Assembly (NCBI RefSeq): GCF_042678385.1
Contig: NZ_JBHUDY010000001.1
Span: forward strand, 248,001-312,000
Source: Sphingomonas_B tabacisoli
Lineage (GTDB): Bacteria > Pseudomonadota > Alphaproteobacteria > Sphingomonadales > Sphingomonadaceae
DNA: 64,000 nt
Direction: 5' to 3'
Of this stretch, positions 9,110 through 16,627 are shown one piece after another. Both the position numbers and the translations under genes were made by a program. Position 1 is the first letter of the stretch, and every line of letters begins with the position of its first letter. The notes under the pieces are model-generated. The model did no database searches. It saw nothing but the letters and a program-made list of their open reading frames with translations, and had not been told where the DNA came from.

Positions 9110-9751
9110 ATGGACGAAAATACTGACACAAAAAGGCCAGCCCGGAAGCGAGCGGACGCGATCAAGGCGTTTCGCTGCAAGAACCTTATCGTTGTGATTG
9201 AGGAGCCGGAGAACCCGCGCAACATCGGCACGGTCATCCGCAATGTGAACGCCTTGGGCGCTGAGAAGGTCTACGTAGTCGACCCTCGCCGAGTTTTGCC
9301 CGATGACTGGCAGGACCTGCGCAGCGAGCCCAAGCTGTCTAAGCTTTCCGTGTCAGCAGTGAAGTGGACGTTCGTGAAGCGGTTTGACAGCACCGAGGAG
9401 TGTCTCGCCCATCTGGCAAAGAACCACTTCGTGTCAGTCGCCACCTCCCCCCACGTGAAGGGCAAAACAAACAAGTTCCTTCACGAGGTGGACTTTACCG
9501 AACACGCGAAGCTGGCTGTGTGGTTCGGTAACGAAGCGAGAGGACTATCCGATTTGGCAGTGGACGGTAGCGAGATGTGCATCAGCGTGCCGATGTTCGG
9601 CATGATCGAGAGTCTCAACCTCGCAACGAGTTCTGGCATCGTTCTCTACGAAGTGACCAAGCAGCGGCGGGAATACGCAAGCCGATATCGATTGCGAGAC
9701 CATAGAGGCGAACGAGCATCGCCCCTGCCAACGGTGATGGCGACCGATTGA
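9110..9751 (+). CDS. TrmH/SpoU-family RNA methyltransferase, probably acquired
   Basis: SPOUT-class RNA 2'-O-methyltransferase, 213 residues from ATG 9110. The three knot motifs are intact: motif 1 NPRNIGTVIRNVNALG (about 37-52), motif 2 VWFGNEARGLS (about 142-152), motif 3 ISVPMFGMIESLNLATSSG (about 162-180). An upstream GTG (9047) would add 21 residues, but that region lacks conserved character. Base composition is visibly lower in GC than neighbours, and a dispersed repeat core follows 18 bases after the stop, suggesting horizontal transfer. RNA target unknown. Confidence 0.8.
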   Translation: MDENTDTKRPARKRADAIKAFRCKNLIVVIEEPENPRNIGTVIRNVNALGAEKVYVVDPRRVLPDDWQDLRSEPKLSKLSVSAVKWTFVKRFDSTEECLAHLAKNHFVSVATSPHVKGKTNKFLHEVDFTEHAKLAVWFGNEARGLSDLAVDGSEMCISVPMFGMIESLNLATSSGIVLYEVTKQRREYASRYRLRDHRGERASPLPTVMATD

Positions 9752-9769
9752 TATACACCTGAACGTCAA

Positions 9770-9788
9770 CAATGGGTCGAAAGCGGAC
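9770..9788. repeat. Dispersed repeat core, copy 1
   Basis: The 19-base string from 9770 (CAATGGGTCGAAAGCGGAC) recurs with one difference at 43731-43749. Both copies lie beside genes of atypical composition (SpoU methyltransferase here, DUF2185 there). Function unknown. Confidence 0.6.
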
Positions 9789-9854
9789 GGTCCTCTTCAT
9801 CTTTAGAATGGCAATCGCCTTAGATGTTGAGCGTCGCGAGTTCCTGCCGGCTGG

Positions 9855-9909
9855 TTCCCGCTTTCGCGGGAATGACGGAGTAAAAGCTGGCCGCGGGCTT
9901 GATGCCCGC
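9855..9909. repeat. Two short palindromes
   Basis: TTCCCG (9855-9860) pairs with CGGGAA (9867-9872), and GCGGGC (9893-9898) pairs with GCCCGC (9904-9909). The first belongs to a palindromic repeat type common between proteobacterial genes. They lie between the convergent SpoU and AhpD-like genes and may limit read-through. Confidence 0.55.
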
Positions 9910-9931
9910 AGCCAAGGCTCAACGCCGACGC

Positions 9932-10381
9932 CTAATCCCGCCGCCGTCCCGGCAGCGAGCGGAAGCCGATGGCGATGCGGTTCCAGCCGTTGATCGCGAC
10001 GATGGCCAGCGTGATGGCGACGCGCTCCTTTTCGTCGAAGGCGGCGGCGAAGGCTTCATAGGCGTCGTCGGGGGCGTGGGTGTCGGCGATGCAGGTGAGG
10101 GCTTCGGTCCAGCCCAACGCCGCGCGCTCGCGGTCGTCGAAGAAATTGGTCTCGCGCCAGGCGGGGAGGACGTCGAGCCGCTGCTGCGCCTCGCCGTCGG
10201 CGCGGGCTTCGTGCGCGTGCATGTCGAGGCAGAAGGCGCAGCCATTGATCTGCGACGCCCGCATCTTGATCAGGTGCATCAGCCTGGGCTCGATGCCGAG
10301 GCCTTGCACCGCGGTTTCGAGATCGAGCATCGGTTTGATCGCGTCGGGCGCGGCTGCGTAGGGATTGAGGCGTGGTTTCAT
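9932..10381 (-). CDS. Carboxymuconolactone decarboxylase / AhpD-family protein
   Basis: Small all-helical protein of 149 residues with the AhpD-like redox motif CAFCLDMHAHE (CxxCxxxxH, about residues 49-56), typical of alkylhydroperoxidase-like proteins that reduce peroxides or shuttle thiol electrons. The start is ATG 10379-10381, preceded by GGAG at seven bases. FFDDRERAALGWTEALT (about 85) is another family signature. It stands alone: a repeat lies upstream and convergent repeats lie downstream. The physiological partner is unknown. Confidence 0.88.
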   Translation of the reverse strand: MKPRLNPYAAAPDAIKPMLDLETAVQGLGIEPRLMHLIKMRASQINGCAFCLDMHAHEARADGEAQQRLDVLPAWRETNFFDDRERAALGWTEALTCIADTHAPDDAYEAFAAAFDEKERVAITLAIVAINGWNRIAIGFRSLPGRRRD

Positions 10382-10459
10382 GGGTCTGTCTCCTTCGAGA
10401 CCTAGACGCCACGCAACATCCGTTTGTGACAGCTCGTCTGCATTGAACTGCACTAGATC

Positions 10460-10529
10460 GTCCATGTCGAGCGAAGTCGAGACACGCACTTTCGGCTCAG
10501 TGCGTCCCTCGACTTCGCTCGGGATGGAC
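10460..10529. repeat. Palindromic repeat, element A, intergenic copy 1
   Basis: Left arm 10460-10489 and right arm 10500-10529 are complementary at 26 of 30 positions around a 10-base loop. The core CGAGCGAAGTCGAG is shared with the copies in lnt and at 29819-29904. It sits between the AhpD-like gene and the end of the sorbosone-dehydrogenase-like gene. Confidence 0.8.
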
Positions 10530-10551
10530 GGTTAGGGTGTCGTCCCGAGCC

Positions 10552-11883
10552 TTACCGCGCCGCGCTGACGCGCCAGATGCGGTTGCCGACATCGTCCGCC
10601 ACCAGCAGTGCGCCGGTCCTGTCGAGCGCGAGGCCGGCCGGGCGGCCGCGGGCGTGGCCGTTCGCATCGAGGAATGCCCCCAGCACGTCGATCGGCTTGG
10701 CGCCTTTCGCCGGCGCGCCCTTGTCGTCGAAGGGAACGTAGATGACCTTGTAGCCGGAAAGCGGCTTGCGGTTCCACGATCCGTGCAGCGCGATGAAAGC
10801 GCCGTTGTCGAACGGCGCGCCGAGCTTGGCGCCGTCGGCGAACACCAGCCCGAGCGGCGCGACATGGGGTCCGAGCGCATAATCGGGGCGGCGGGTATAT
10901 TCGAGCAGGTCGGGCCGCTCGTCGACGCGCTTGTCGACGTACCCGCCCCAATAGCTGTAGGGCCAGCCATAGAAGGCGCCGAAATCGACGAAGGTCAGGT
11001 AATCGGGCGGGCCGTCGCCGCCGAGCATGTCGCGCTCGTTGACCACCGTCCACAGGTCCTTGCGGTGCGGTTCCCAGGCGAGGCCGTTGGGGTTGCGCAG
11101 GCCGGCGGCGTAGATGCGGAAGCTCTTGTTTGGCGGATAGACTTCCCAGATCGCGGCGCGGCGCTCTTCCTTGTCCATGCCGCGCTCGCCGATGTTGCTC
11201 GACGAGCCGACCGTCACATAGAGCAGCCGCCCGTCGGGGCTGGCGAGAAGGTTTCGCGCCCAGTGATTGCCGCCGCCGGGCAGGCTGACGATTTTTTCGG
11301 GCTTGGCGGTGATCTTCGTGTCGCCTTCATGATATGGGAAAGCGATTACCGCGTCGGTGTTGGCGACGTAGAGCGTGTTCCCGATCAGGGCCATGCCGGT
11401 CGGCGAGTTGAGGCCGGAGATCAGCACGGAGCGCGTTTCCGCCACGCCGTCGCCATTCGCGTCGCGCAGCAGGGTGATGCGGTTGGCGGAAGGGACGCCG
11501 GCGCCGGCGCGGTTCAGCAGCCAGCCCATCACGCGATCGGCAATGCCTTCGACCTTGCGCGGCGGCGAGTTCGCTTCGGCGACCAGCACGTCGCCATTGG
11601 GCAAGGTGTAGAGCCAGCGCGGATGGTCGAGGCCCTGGGCGAAAGCCTGCACTTTCAGGCCCGCCGGCGCTGTCGGCGTCGCATTGCCCCAGGCGACCGG
11701 CGTCGCGATCGCAATGGTCGGGATCTGCTCGATCTCGGGCTTGGCGATCTGCGGCTTCTGGCCGGTGATCGCGAGCACGTCGGCACTCGCATTCTTCTGG
11801 CGCGTGACGAAGAACAGACCGGCCAGGATGACCAGCAGGACGACGATCAGGAAAGCAAGCGGGCGGGCGATTCTGCCGAGCAT
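10552..11883 (-). CDS. Membrane-anchored L-sorbosone dehydrogenase-like PQQ propeller protein
   Basis: 443 residues from ATG 11881-11883. One N-terminal membrane helix (LAFLIVVLLVILAGLFFV, about 8-25) anchors a periplasmic six-bladed propeller: HPRWLYTLPNGDVLVAEAN (about 90), GLNSPTGMALIGNTLYVAN (about 150), GGGNHWARNLLASPDGRLLY (about 205), AAGLRNPNGLAWEP (about 270) and a late HGSWNRKPLSGYKV (about 365). These match the sorbosone/glucose dehydrogenase superfamily, presumably PQQ-dependent. Substrate unknown. An element A repeat lies after its stop. Confidence 0.82.
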   Translation of the reverse strand: MLGRIARPLAFLIVVLLVILAGLFFVTRQKNASADVLAITGQKPQIAKPEIEQIPTIAIATPVAWGNATPTAPAGLKVQAFAQGLDHPRWLYTLPNGDVLVAEANSPPRKVEGIADRVMGWLLNRAGAGVPSANRITLLRDANGDGVAETRSVLISGLNSPTGMALIGNTLYVANTDAVIAFPYHEGDTKITAKPEKIVSLPGGGNHWARNLLASPDGRLLYVTVGSSSNIGERGMDKEERRAAIWEVYPPNKSFRIYAAGLRNPNGLAWEPHRKDLWTVVNERDMLGGDGPPDYLTFVDFGAFYGWPYSYWGGYVDKRVDERPDLLEYTRRPDYALGPHVAPLGLVFADGAKLGAPFDNGAFIALHGSWNRKPLSGYKVIYVPFDDKGAPAKGAKPIDVLGAFLDANGHARGRPAGLALDRTGALLVADDVGNRIWRVSAAR

Positions 11884-11937
11884 CGGGGTTCCGGGACCTA
11901 AAGGCGACCGGACCGGTCTAGCCGCAATGGTCAGGAC

Positions 11938-11979
11938 AAAAAAGTGCCGCCGGCCAGGGGGTGAAAGAACCGGCGGCAC
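11938..11979 (-). terminator. Rho-independent terminator (minus strand)
   Basis: Perfect 10-base stem: on the minus strand GTGCCGCCGG (11970-11979) and CCGGCGGCAC (11944-11953), loop 16 bases, followed immediately by T6 (complement of 11938-11943). The loop carries a C-rich run (CACCCCC). It is about 210 bases past the corC stop, farther than usual, which is why I suspect that a separate short RNA ends here. Confidence 0.8.
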
Positions 11980-12060
11980 AAAGGAAGCAGAATAAGCGCT
12001 TCCGATCGACCCGAAGGGCTGACGCTTCCTTGTGGTTGCCCCGAAAGCGTCCCTTCGTGA
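11938..12060 (-). ncRNA. Candidate structured small RNA, about 120 nt, downstream of corC
   Basis: Read on the minus strand, three hairpins follow each other. First, CGAAGG (12052-12057) plus GACGCTT (12045-12051) pairs with AAGCGTC (12021-12027) plus CCTTCG (12012-12017), a 13-base-pair stem with one 3-base bulge. Second, GGAAGC (11998-12003) pairs with GCTTCC (11983-11988). Third is the terminator hairpin with T6. No reading frame with gene character covers it. It could be an independent sRNA or a processed 3' end of the corC transcript. I do not recognise an Rfam family; promoter evidence is weak. Confidence 0.4.
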
Positions 12061-12188
12061 AACACTATCGAGCTTGGGCCTGAATCAATTTCGGGGGCGG
12101 CACAATCTCTCTGGGGTGAGCCGACTCGAAATTGCGACGGAATGAAGACTCGCAGCTCTTATCCACAAGCTTGTCCGCAGGCGCGCGG

Positions 12189-13088
12189 CTATTCGGTCTC
12201 CAGCACCGGCTCCGGCGCATGCAGGCGAACGCGGTTGATGTGCCGCGCATCGGCGTCCGTGACCTCGATTCGCCAGCCGCTCGGGTGCGGCACGATCTCG
12301 CCCGGCTGCGGAATCCGCCCGGCCAGCACGAAGGCGAGGCCGCCCAGCGTCTCGACATCCTCCTCAACCTCGGCCAGCCGCGGGTCGAGCTCGGCGGCGA
12401 CGTCTTCCAGTTCCGCACGGCCGTCGGCGTCCCACATGCCGCCGCCCAGATCGACCAGGGTCGCCTGCGGCGCATCGTCATGCTCGTCCTCGATTTCGCC
12501 GACGATCTCCTCGACCAGGTCCTCGATCGTGACCAGGCCTTCGGTGCCCGAATATTCGTCCACCACGATCGCGAGATGCGTGCGGGTCGCGCGCATCTCG
12601 GCGAGCAGATCGAGCACGCCCATAGAGGTCGGAACGTAGCGCGGCTCGCGGACAAGGCCGGCGATGCTGGCGGGCTTCTCGGCGCCGGTCGCGAGGATCG
12701 CGAACACGTCCTTGATGTGGATCATGCCCGTCACATGATCGAGACTGTCGCGATAGACGGGCAGGCGGCTGTGCCCGGCCTCGGCGAAATGCGTCACCAG
12801 CTCGTCGAAGCTGATCGATTCGGGCACCGCGATGATGTCGGCGCGGGGCACGGCGACGTCGCCGACCGTATCCTCGCCGAAATGCAGCAGGTTGCGGACC
12901 ATCTGCCGCTCGACCTGGGAAAGGTCGCCGGCCTCTGCCGGCTCGCCCTCATGCTCCTCGATCGCTTCCTCGATCTGGTCGCGCAGGGTGGGTTCGCTGT
13001 CGCTTCCGAACAGCATGTCGCGCAATCCGCGCCATAGTCGGCCACTCCCGTCCGAGGCGTGGCCGCTTCTACTCGAATCCTCTGGCAT
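12189..13088 (-). CDS. corC: CorC/HlyC-family CBS-domain protein (YbeX-like)
   Basis: 299 residues with no membrane region: a leading acidic segment, two CBS domains (ADIIAVPESISFDELVTHF, about 80-100; HIKDVFAILATG, about 130; LLAEMRATRTHLAIVVDEYSG, about 160-180) and a C-terminal transporter-associated domain. The ybeX/corC family is linked to magnesium-cobalt handling and to ribosome metabolism; the exact function is debated. Its start overlaps the end of ybeY by 20 bases, so translation is coupled. The usual next gene, lnt, is displaced by 4.7 kb. Confidence 0.88.
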   Translation of the reverse strand: MPEDSSRSGHASDGSGRLWRGLRDMLFGSDSEPTLRDQIEEAIEEHEGEPAEAGDLSQVERQMVRNLLHFGEDTVGDVAVPRADIIAVPESISFDELVTHFAEAGHSRLPVYRDSLDHVTGMIHIKDVFAILATGAEKPASIAGLVREPRYVPTSMGVLDLLAEMRATRTHLAIVVDEYSGTEGLVTIEDLVEEIVGEIEDEHDDAPQATLVDLGGGMWDADGRAELEDVAAELDPRLAEVEEDVETLGGLAFVLAGRIPQPGEIVPHPSGWRIEVTDADARHINRVRLHAPEPVLETE

Positions 13089-13602
13089 CTAACTCCGGTT
13101 CGTCCCTGTTGTAGGGGTCGTGCAGCTCCAGCCGCGCCATGACGTCGCGTTCCAGCGACTCCATATGCTCGGCCTCGTCGGACCCCTGATGGTCATAGCC
13201 TAGCAAATGCAGCAGGCCGTGGACAATCAAATGGGTGGCGTGTGCCTCCAGCGCGACTTCTTTCTCTGCCGCTTCGGCCGCACAGACGCCGTGGGCAAGC
13301 ACGATATCGCCCAGCAGCAACTCGCCATCGTCGCTGTTCTGGCTGACGGTTTCGAGCAGGTCCGGCTGCACCATCGGGAAGGACAGCACGTTGGTCGGCT
13401 TGTCCTTGCCGCGATATTGGAGGTTGAGCTGATGCACTTCCTCGTCGGAGGTGAGACGGATCGACACTTCGACCAGCGCGTCCGAGGCGCCGAGCTCGGC
13501 ATGCGGCGTCGCGTTCAGCGCCGCAGTCACGGCCCGGGTCGCAAGGTCTTCCCAGTCTCCGGCTGGCCAGGGCTGCTCGACCTGAACGGCGACGTCGATC
13601 AT
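13069..13602 (-). CDS. ybeY: Endoribonuclease YbeY (16S rRNA maturation and quality control)
   Basis: Zinc-dependent RNase acting in 16S rRNA 3' processing. 177 residues. The metal motif HLIVHGLLHLLGYDH (about residues 123-137) supplies the three histidines, and NLQYRGKDKPTNVLSFPM (about 59-76) is the family signature. ATG 13600-13602 overlaps the vapC stop in ATGA, which ties its translation to the toxin-antitoxin module inserted just upstream. It overlaps corC at its 3' end. Confidence 0.95.
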   Translation of the reverse strand: MIDVAVQVEQPWPAGDWEDLATRAVTAALNATPHAELGASDALVEVSIRLTSDEEVHQLNLQYRGKDKPTNVLSFPMVQPDLLETVSQNSDDGELLLGDIVLAHGVCAAEAAEKEVALEAHATHLIVHGLLHLLGYDHQGSDEAEHMESLERDVMARLELHDPYNRDEPELDARGFE

Positions 13603-13994
13603 GCGAGGTCCGTCCGTGCGAAATCGTCGCCCTTGTACAGCAGCTTCGCGCCGTGCGCCTTGGCGCAGGCATAGGCGAAGCAGTCGCCCATATTTAGATT
13701 GGCTTTATGGCGGCCTTTTCCAAACCTCGAAAAGGCAGCCATCGCCAGGCTGGCTTCCGGGCCGCCAATGCTTACAACTTTGATGGGACACCCATCTATC
13801 AAGCCATCGACCATGTCGGCTGCGATCCGGAGATCATAGCGGTACGAGCGATGAAGCGCCGTGACGGCCTCCCACATCGCTACGGCTGATGTGATCGGAC
13901 TCTCCGCGTCGCCCAGTCGCGCTGCCAAATCGTCCGCACCGTTCTCCTGCGCGAGCATCGCCACGATGGCCGAGGCATCAACGAACAAGCTCAC
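13599..13994 (-). CDS. vapC: Type II toxin, VapC-like PIN-domain ribonuclease
   Basis: 131-residue PIN-domain protein, predicted Mg-dependent RNase toxin. Acidic residues expected at the active site are present: Asp6 in LFVDASAIVAML, Glu43 in AMWEAVTAL, Asp in LNMGDCFAYACAKAH (about 103) and Asp in YKGDDFARTD near the end. The start is GTG 13992-13994, overlapping the antitoxin stop in GTGA. Its own stop overlaps the ybeY start, so the pair is wedged into the phoH-ybeY operon without spare bases. Cellular target unknown. Confidence 0.88.
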   Translation of the reverse strand: MSLFVDASAIVAMLAQENGADDLAARLGDAESPITSAVAMWEAVTALHRSYRYDLRIAADMVDGLIDGCPIKVVSIGGPEASLAMAAFSRFGKGRHKANLNMGDCFAYACAKAHGAKLLYKGDDFARTDLA

Positions 13995-14248
13995 AAATCT
14001 TCTTCGTCCGACATCCAGTCATACAGAGAACGATCATGCCTGATGCCGGCAGGGGACGGATCAGGAAAACGACGCCGATATTCACGAAGCCAATTCACGA
14101 AATCTGGCTTCGGCTCTTCCGGGCCAAGTTTGGCTTCGGCCTCCTGAAACAACTCACGCACGGCCTGAGTTTTTGTCTTGTGCTGGCGGCGAGCGACGCG
14201 GGCGACGAGCGCCGCTGTTTCGGCATCCTTGATGTAAAGCGAAGCCAC
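13991..14248 (-). CDS. vapB: Type II antitoxin, VapB-like
   Basis: 85 residues: an N-terminal DNA-binding region typical of VapB/PSK proteins (ASLYIKDAETAALVARVAR, then KTKTQAVRELFQEAE) and a C-terminal toxin-binding tail rich in Pro and acidic residues (FPDPSPAGIRHDRSLYDW). I prefer GTG 14246-14248 to an upstream TTG (14254) because GGAG lies seven bases before it. A cluster of GGATATCC palindromes (14262-14290) directly upstream is the likely autoregulatory operator. Translationally coupled to vapC. Confidence 0.82.
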   Translation of the reverse strand: MASLYIKDAETAALVARVARRQHKTKTQAVRELFQEAEAKLGPEEPKPDFVNWLREYRRRFPDPSPAGIRHDRSLYDWMSDEEDL

Positions 14249-14261
14249 AAGCAATCTCCAA

Positions 14262-14291
14262 GGATATCCGAAGTGGATATCAGGATATCCT
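14262..14291. promoter_or_regulatory. Palindrome cluster, probable VapBC operator
   Basis: GGATATCC at 14262-14269, GGATATC at 14275-14281 and GGATATCC at 14283-14290; the last sits in the 10-base perfect palindrome AGGATATCCT (14282-14291). The cluster is AT-rich, ends 13 bases before the vapB start codon on the coding side and abuts the end of phoH (14299). Repeated palindromes immediately before a vapB gene are typical autoregulation sites; binding here is inferred. Confidence 0.65.
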
Positions 14292-14298
14292 GATCAGG

Positions 14299-15294
14299 TC
14301 AATCAGGGGACCCCTCATACGCGTCGACGATCGCGCCGACGAGCGGATGGCGGACGACGTCCTTGCTGCCGAAGCGGACCATCGAAATGCCTTTCACGCC
14401 TTCCAGTCGGGCGACGGCGTCGGCGAGGCCCGAGCGGCCGATGTCTGGCAAGTCGACCTGGCGCGGATCGCCGCAGACCACCATGCGGCTGTTCTCGCCG
14501 AAGCGCGTCAGGAACATCTTCATCTGCATCGGCGTGGTGTTCTGCGCCTCGTCGAGGATGATGAAGGCGTTGGCGAGGGTGCGGCCGCGCATGAAGGCGA
14601 TCGGCGCGATCTCGATCTCGCCCGACGCCATCCGCCGCTCGACCTGCTCGGTCGGCAGCATGTCGTAAAGCGCGTCGTAGAGCGGGCGCAGATAGGGATC
14701 GACCTTCTCGCGCATGTCGCCGGGCAGGAAGCCGAGCTTCTCGCCCGCCTCGACCGCCGGGCGCGACAGGATCAGCCGGTCGACCGAGCCTGCGATGAGC
14801 TGCTGCACGGCCTGGGCGACGGCGACATAGGTCTTGCCGGTGCCTGCCGGGCCCAGCGCGAAGATGATTTCGTCGCGGGCCAGCGCTTCCATGTAGCGGA
14901 TCTGCGTGGCCGAGCGCGGGACGATCGTCTTCTTGCGGGTGCGGATCATTACCGGCGGGGGCTGCGAGACGTCGGTGCGGATGATGCCTTCCAGCGTCGG
15001 TTCGTTCGACATTGCGATCACCGCCTCGACCGTGCCGGCGTCGATTTCCTGGCCCTGCACGATGCGGTTGTAGAGGCCGGTCAGCACGTCGCGGGCGCGG
15101 GCGGCGGCTTCGGCCTCGCCCTCGATCTGCAATTTGTTGCCGCGCGCGGCGATATAGACGCCGAGCCTGTTTTCGATCGCGACCAGGTTCTGGTCGTAAT
15201 GGCCGAACACCTGGCCGAGAAGCTGGGGCCGGTCGAACAGGACCTCGATCCGGCTACGGTCGCCCGGCTGGGCGGGAACAGGCTTACGCGACAT
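14299..15294 (-). CDS. phoH: PhoH-family ATPase
   Basis: 331 residues, cytosolic P-loop ATPase of the PhoH/PhoL type usually found with ybeY and linked to RNA metabolism. Walker A is FALGPAGTGKTYVAVA (about 142-157) and Walker B is FIILDEAQNTTPMQMK (about 243-258); FGENSRMVVCGDPRQVDLP follows. The start is ATG 15292-15294 with GGAGG six bases upstream. It follows miaB by 15 bases. Downstream ybeY is separated from it only by vapBC. Confidence 0.93.
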   Translation of the reverse strand: MSRKPVPAQPGDRSRIEVLFDRPQLLGQVFGHYDQNLVAIENRLGVYIAARGNKLQIEGEAEAAARARDVLTGLYNRIVQGQEIDAGTVEAVIAMSNEPTLEGIIRTDVSQPPPVMIRTRKKTIVPRSATQIRYMEALARDEIIFALGPAGTGKTYVAVAQAVQQLIAGSVDRLILSRPAVEAGEKLGFLPGDMREKVDPYLRPLYDALYDMLPTEQVERRMASGEIEIAPIAFMRGRTLANAFIILDEAQNTTPMQMKMFLTRFGENSRMVVCGDPRQVDLPDIGRSGLADAVARLEGVKGISMVRFGSKDVVRHPLVGAIVDAYEGSPD

Positions 15295-15309
15295 GCACCT
15301 CCTTGGGCG

Positions 15310-16620
15310 TCAGGCGGCTTGCTTGCGAGTCACAACGCCGGTGAGACTATTCGGTCCCGCGGCGGCGATGTCCACCTCGATCAGGTCTCCGATCGCCCCT
15401 TCATCCACAACTATCGATTGCAGCCAGGGCGACTTGCCGATGAGCTGGCCAGGATGGCGGCCGGGTCGTTCCAGCAATGCGGTGGTGCGCGTGCCGACCG
15501 TCGCCTTGTTGAACGCAGTCTGTTGCTCGACGATCAGCGCCTGCAGCCGCTTCAGCCGCTCGTCCATCACGTCCGGCGCGATCTGGTCCGGCATCGTCGC
15601 GGCCGGGGTGCCGGGGCGTGGCGAATATTTGAAGCTGAATGCCTGGGCGTGGCCGATCTTCCACACGATATCGAGCGTCGCCTCGAAATCCTCGTCGGTC
15701 TCACCGGGGAAGCCGACGATATAGTCGCCCGAAATGGCGATGTCCGGCCGCACCGCGCGCGCGCGGTCGAGGATTCGCAGATAGCTCTCGGTCGAGTGGC
15801 TGCGATTCATCGCCTTCAGGATGCGGTCGCTGCCCGACTGCACGGGAAGGTGGAGGAACGGCATCAGCTTGTCGACGTCGCGGTGCGCGGCGATCAGCCC
15901 GTCGCGCATGTCGTTCGGGTGGCTGGTCGTGTAGCGGATGCGCGCCAGATCCGGCATGGCGGCGAGCGCTTCGATCAGGTCGTGCAGATAGCGCCCGTCA
16001 TGTTCCCAGGCGTTGACGTTCTGGCCGAGCAACGTGATCTCGCGCGCGCCGGCATCGACCAGCGCCTTCGCCTCGTCGACGATCGCGTTCCACGGCCGGG
16101 AGACTTCCGCGCCGCGCGTATAGGGCACCACGCAATAGGTGCAGAATTTGTCGCAGCCTTCCTGAACGGTGAGGAAAGCGCTCGGCCGAACCTGCCGCGC
16201 GCGGCCGGGCAATACTTCAAACTTCGATGCCGCCGGCATATCGGTGTCGAGCGCGCGCTTGCCTTGCGCGGCCTTCGCGACCAGTTCGGGCAGCCGGTGA
16301 TAGGCTTGCGGGCCGACGACGATATCCACATCCTTGGTGCGGCGATGGATTTCCGCGCCTTCGGCCTGGGCGACGCAACCGGCAACCGCGACCAGCGGCC
16401 GGGTGCCGTCTTCGCGGCGCAGCCGGCCGACTTCGGAATAGACCTTCTCTGCCGCTTTTTCGCGGATGTGGCAGGTGTTGAGCACGACCAGATCAGCGTC
16501 CTCGGCGTCCGTCGCCTCAAGACCCTGGCTGGTGAGCAATTCGGCCATGCGTTCGCCGTCATAGACATTCATCTGACAGCCGAACGATTTGACGCGGTAG
16601 GTTTTGGGGGAGCGATTCAC
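15310..16620 (-). CDS. miaB: tRNA-2-methylthio-N6-dimethylallyladenosine synthase MiaB
   Basis: Radical-SAM methylthiotransferase modifying A37 of tRNAs that read UNN codons. 436 residues from GTG 16618-16620; the frame extends upstream to 16731 but only the GTG gives a normal N-terminus (YRVKSFGCQMNVYDGERM). The N-terminal cluster cysteines are in SFGCQMN, NTCHIREKA and VAGCVAQA; the radical-SAM motif is GCDKFCTYCVVPYTRG (about 155); a TRAM domain closes the protein. Seven bases follow the plsC stop; next is phoH. Confidence 0.95.
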   Translation of the reverse strand: MNRSPKTYRVKSFGCQMNVYDGERMAELLTSQGLEATDAEDADLVVLNTCHIREKAAEKVYSEVGRLRREDGTRPLVAVAGCVAQAEGAEIHRRTKDVDIVVGPQAYHRLPELVAKAAQGKRALDTDMPAASKFEVLPGRARQVRPSAFLTVQEGCDKFCTYCVVPYTRGAEVSRPWNAIVDEAKALVDAGAREITLLGQNVNAWEHDGRYLHDLIEALAAMPDLARIRYTTSHPNDMRDGLIAAHRDVDKLMPFLHLPVQSGSDRILKAMNRSHSTESYLRILDRARAVRPDIAISGDYIVGFPGETDEDFEATLDIVWKIGHAQAFSFKYSPRPGTPAATMPDQIAPDVMDERLKRLQALIVEQQTAFNKATVGTRTTALLERPGRHPGQLIGKSPWLQSIVVDEGAIGDLIEVDIAAAGPNSLTGVVTRKQAA

Positions 16621-16627
16621 GCGGGCG

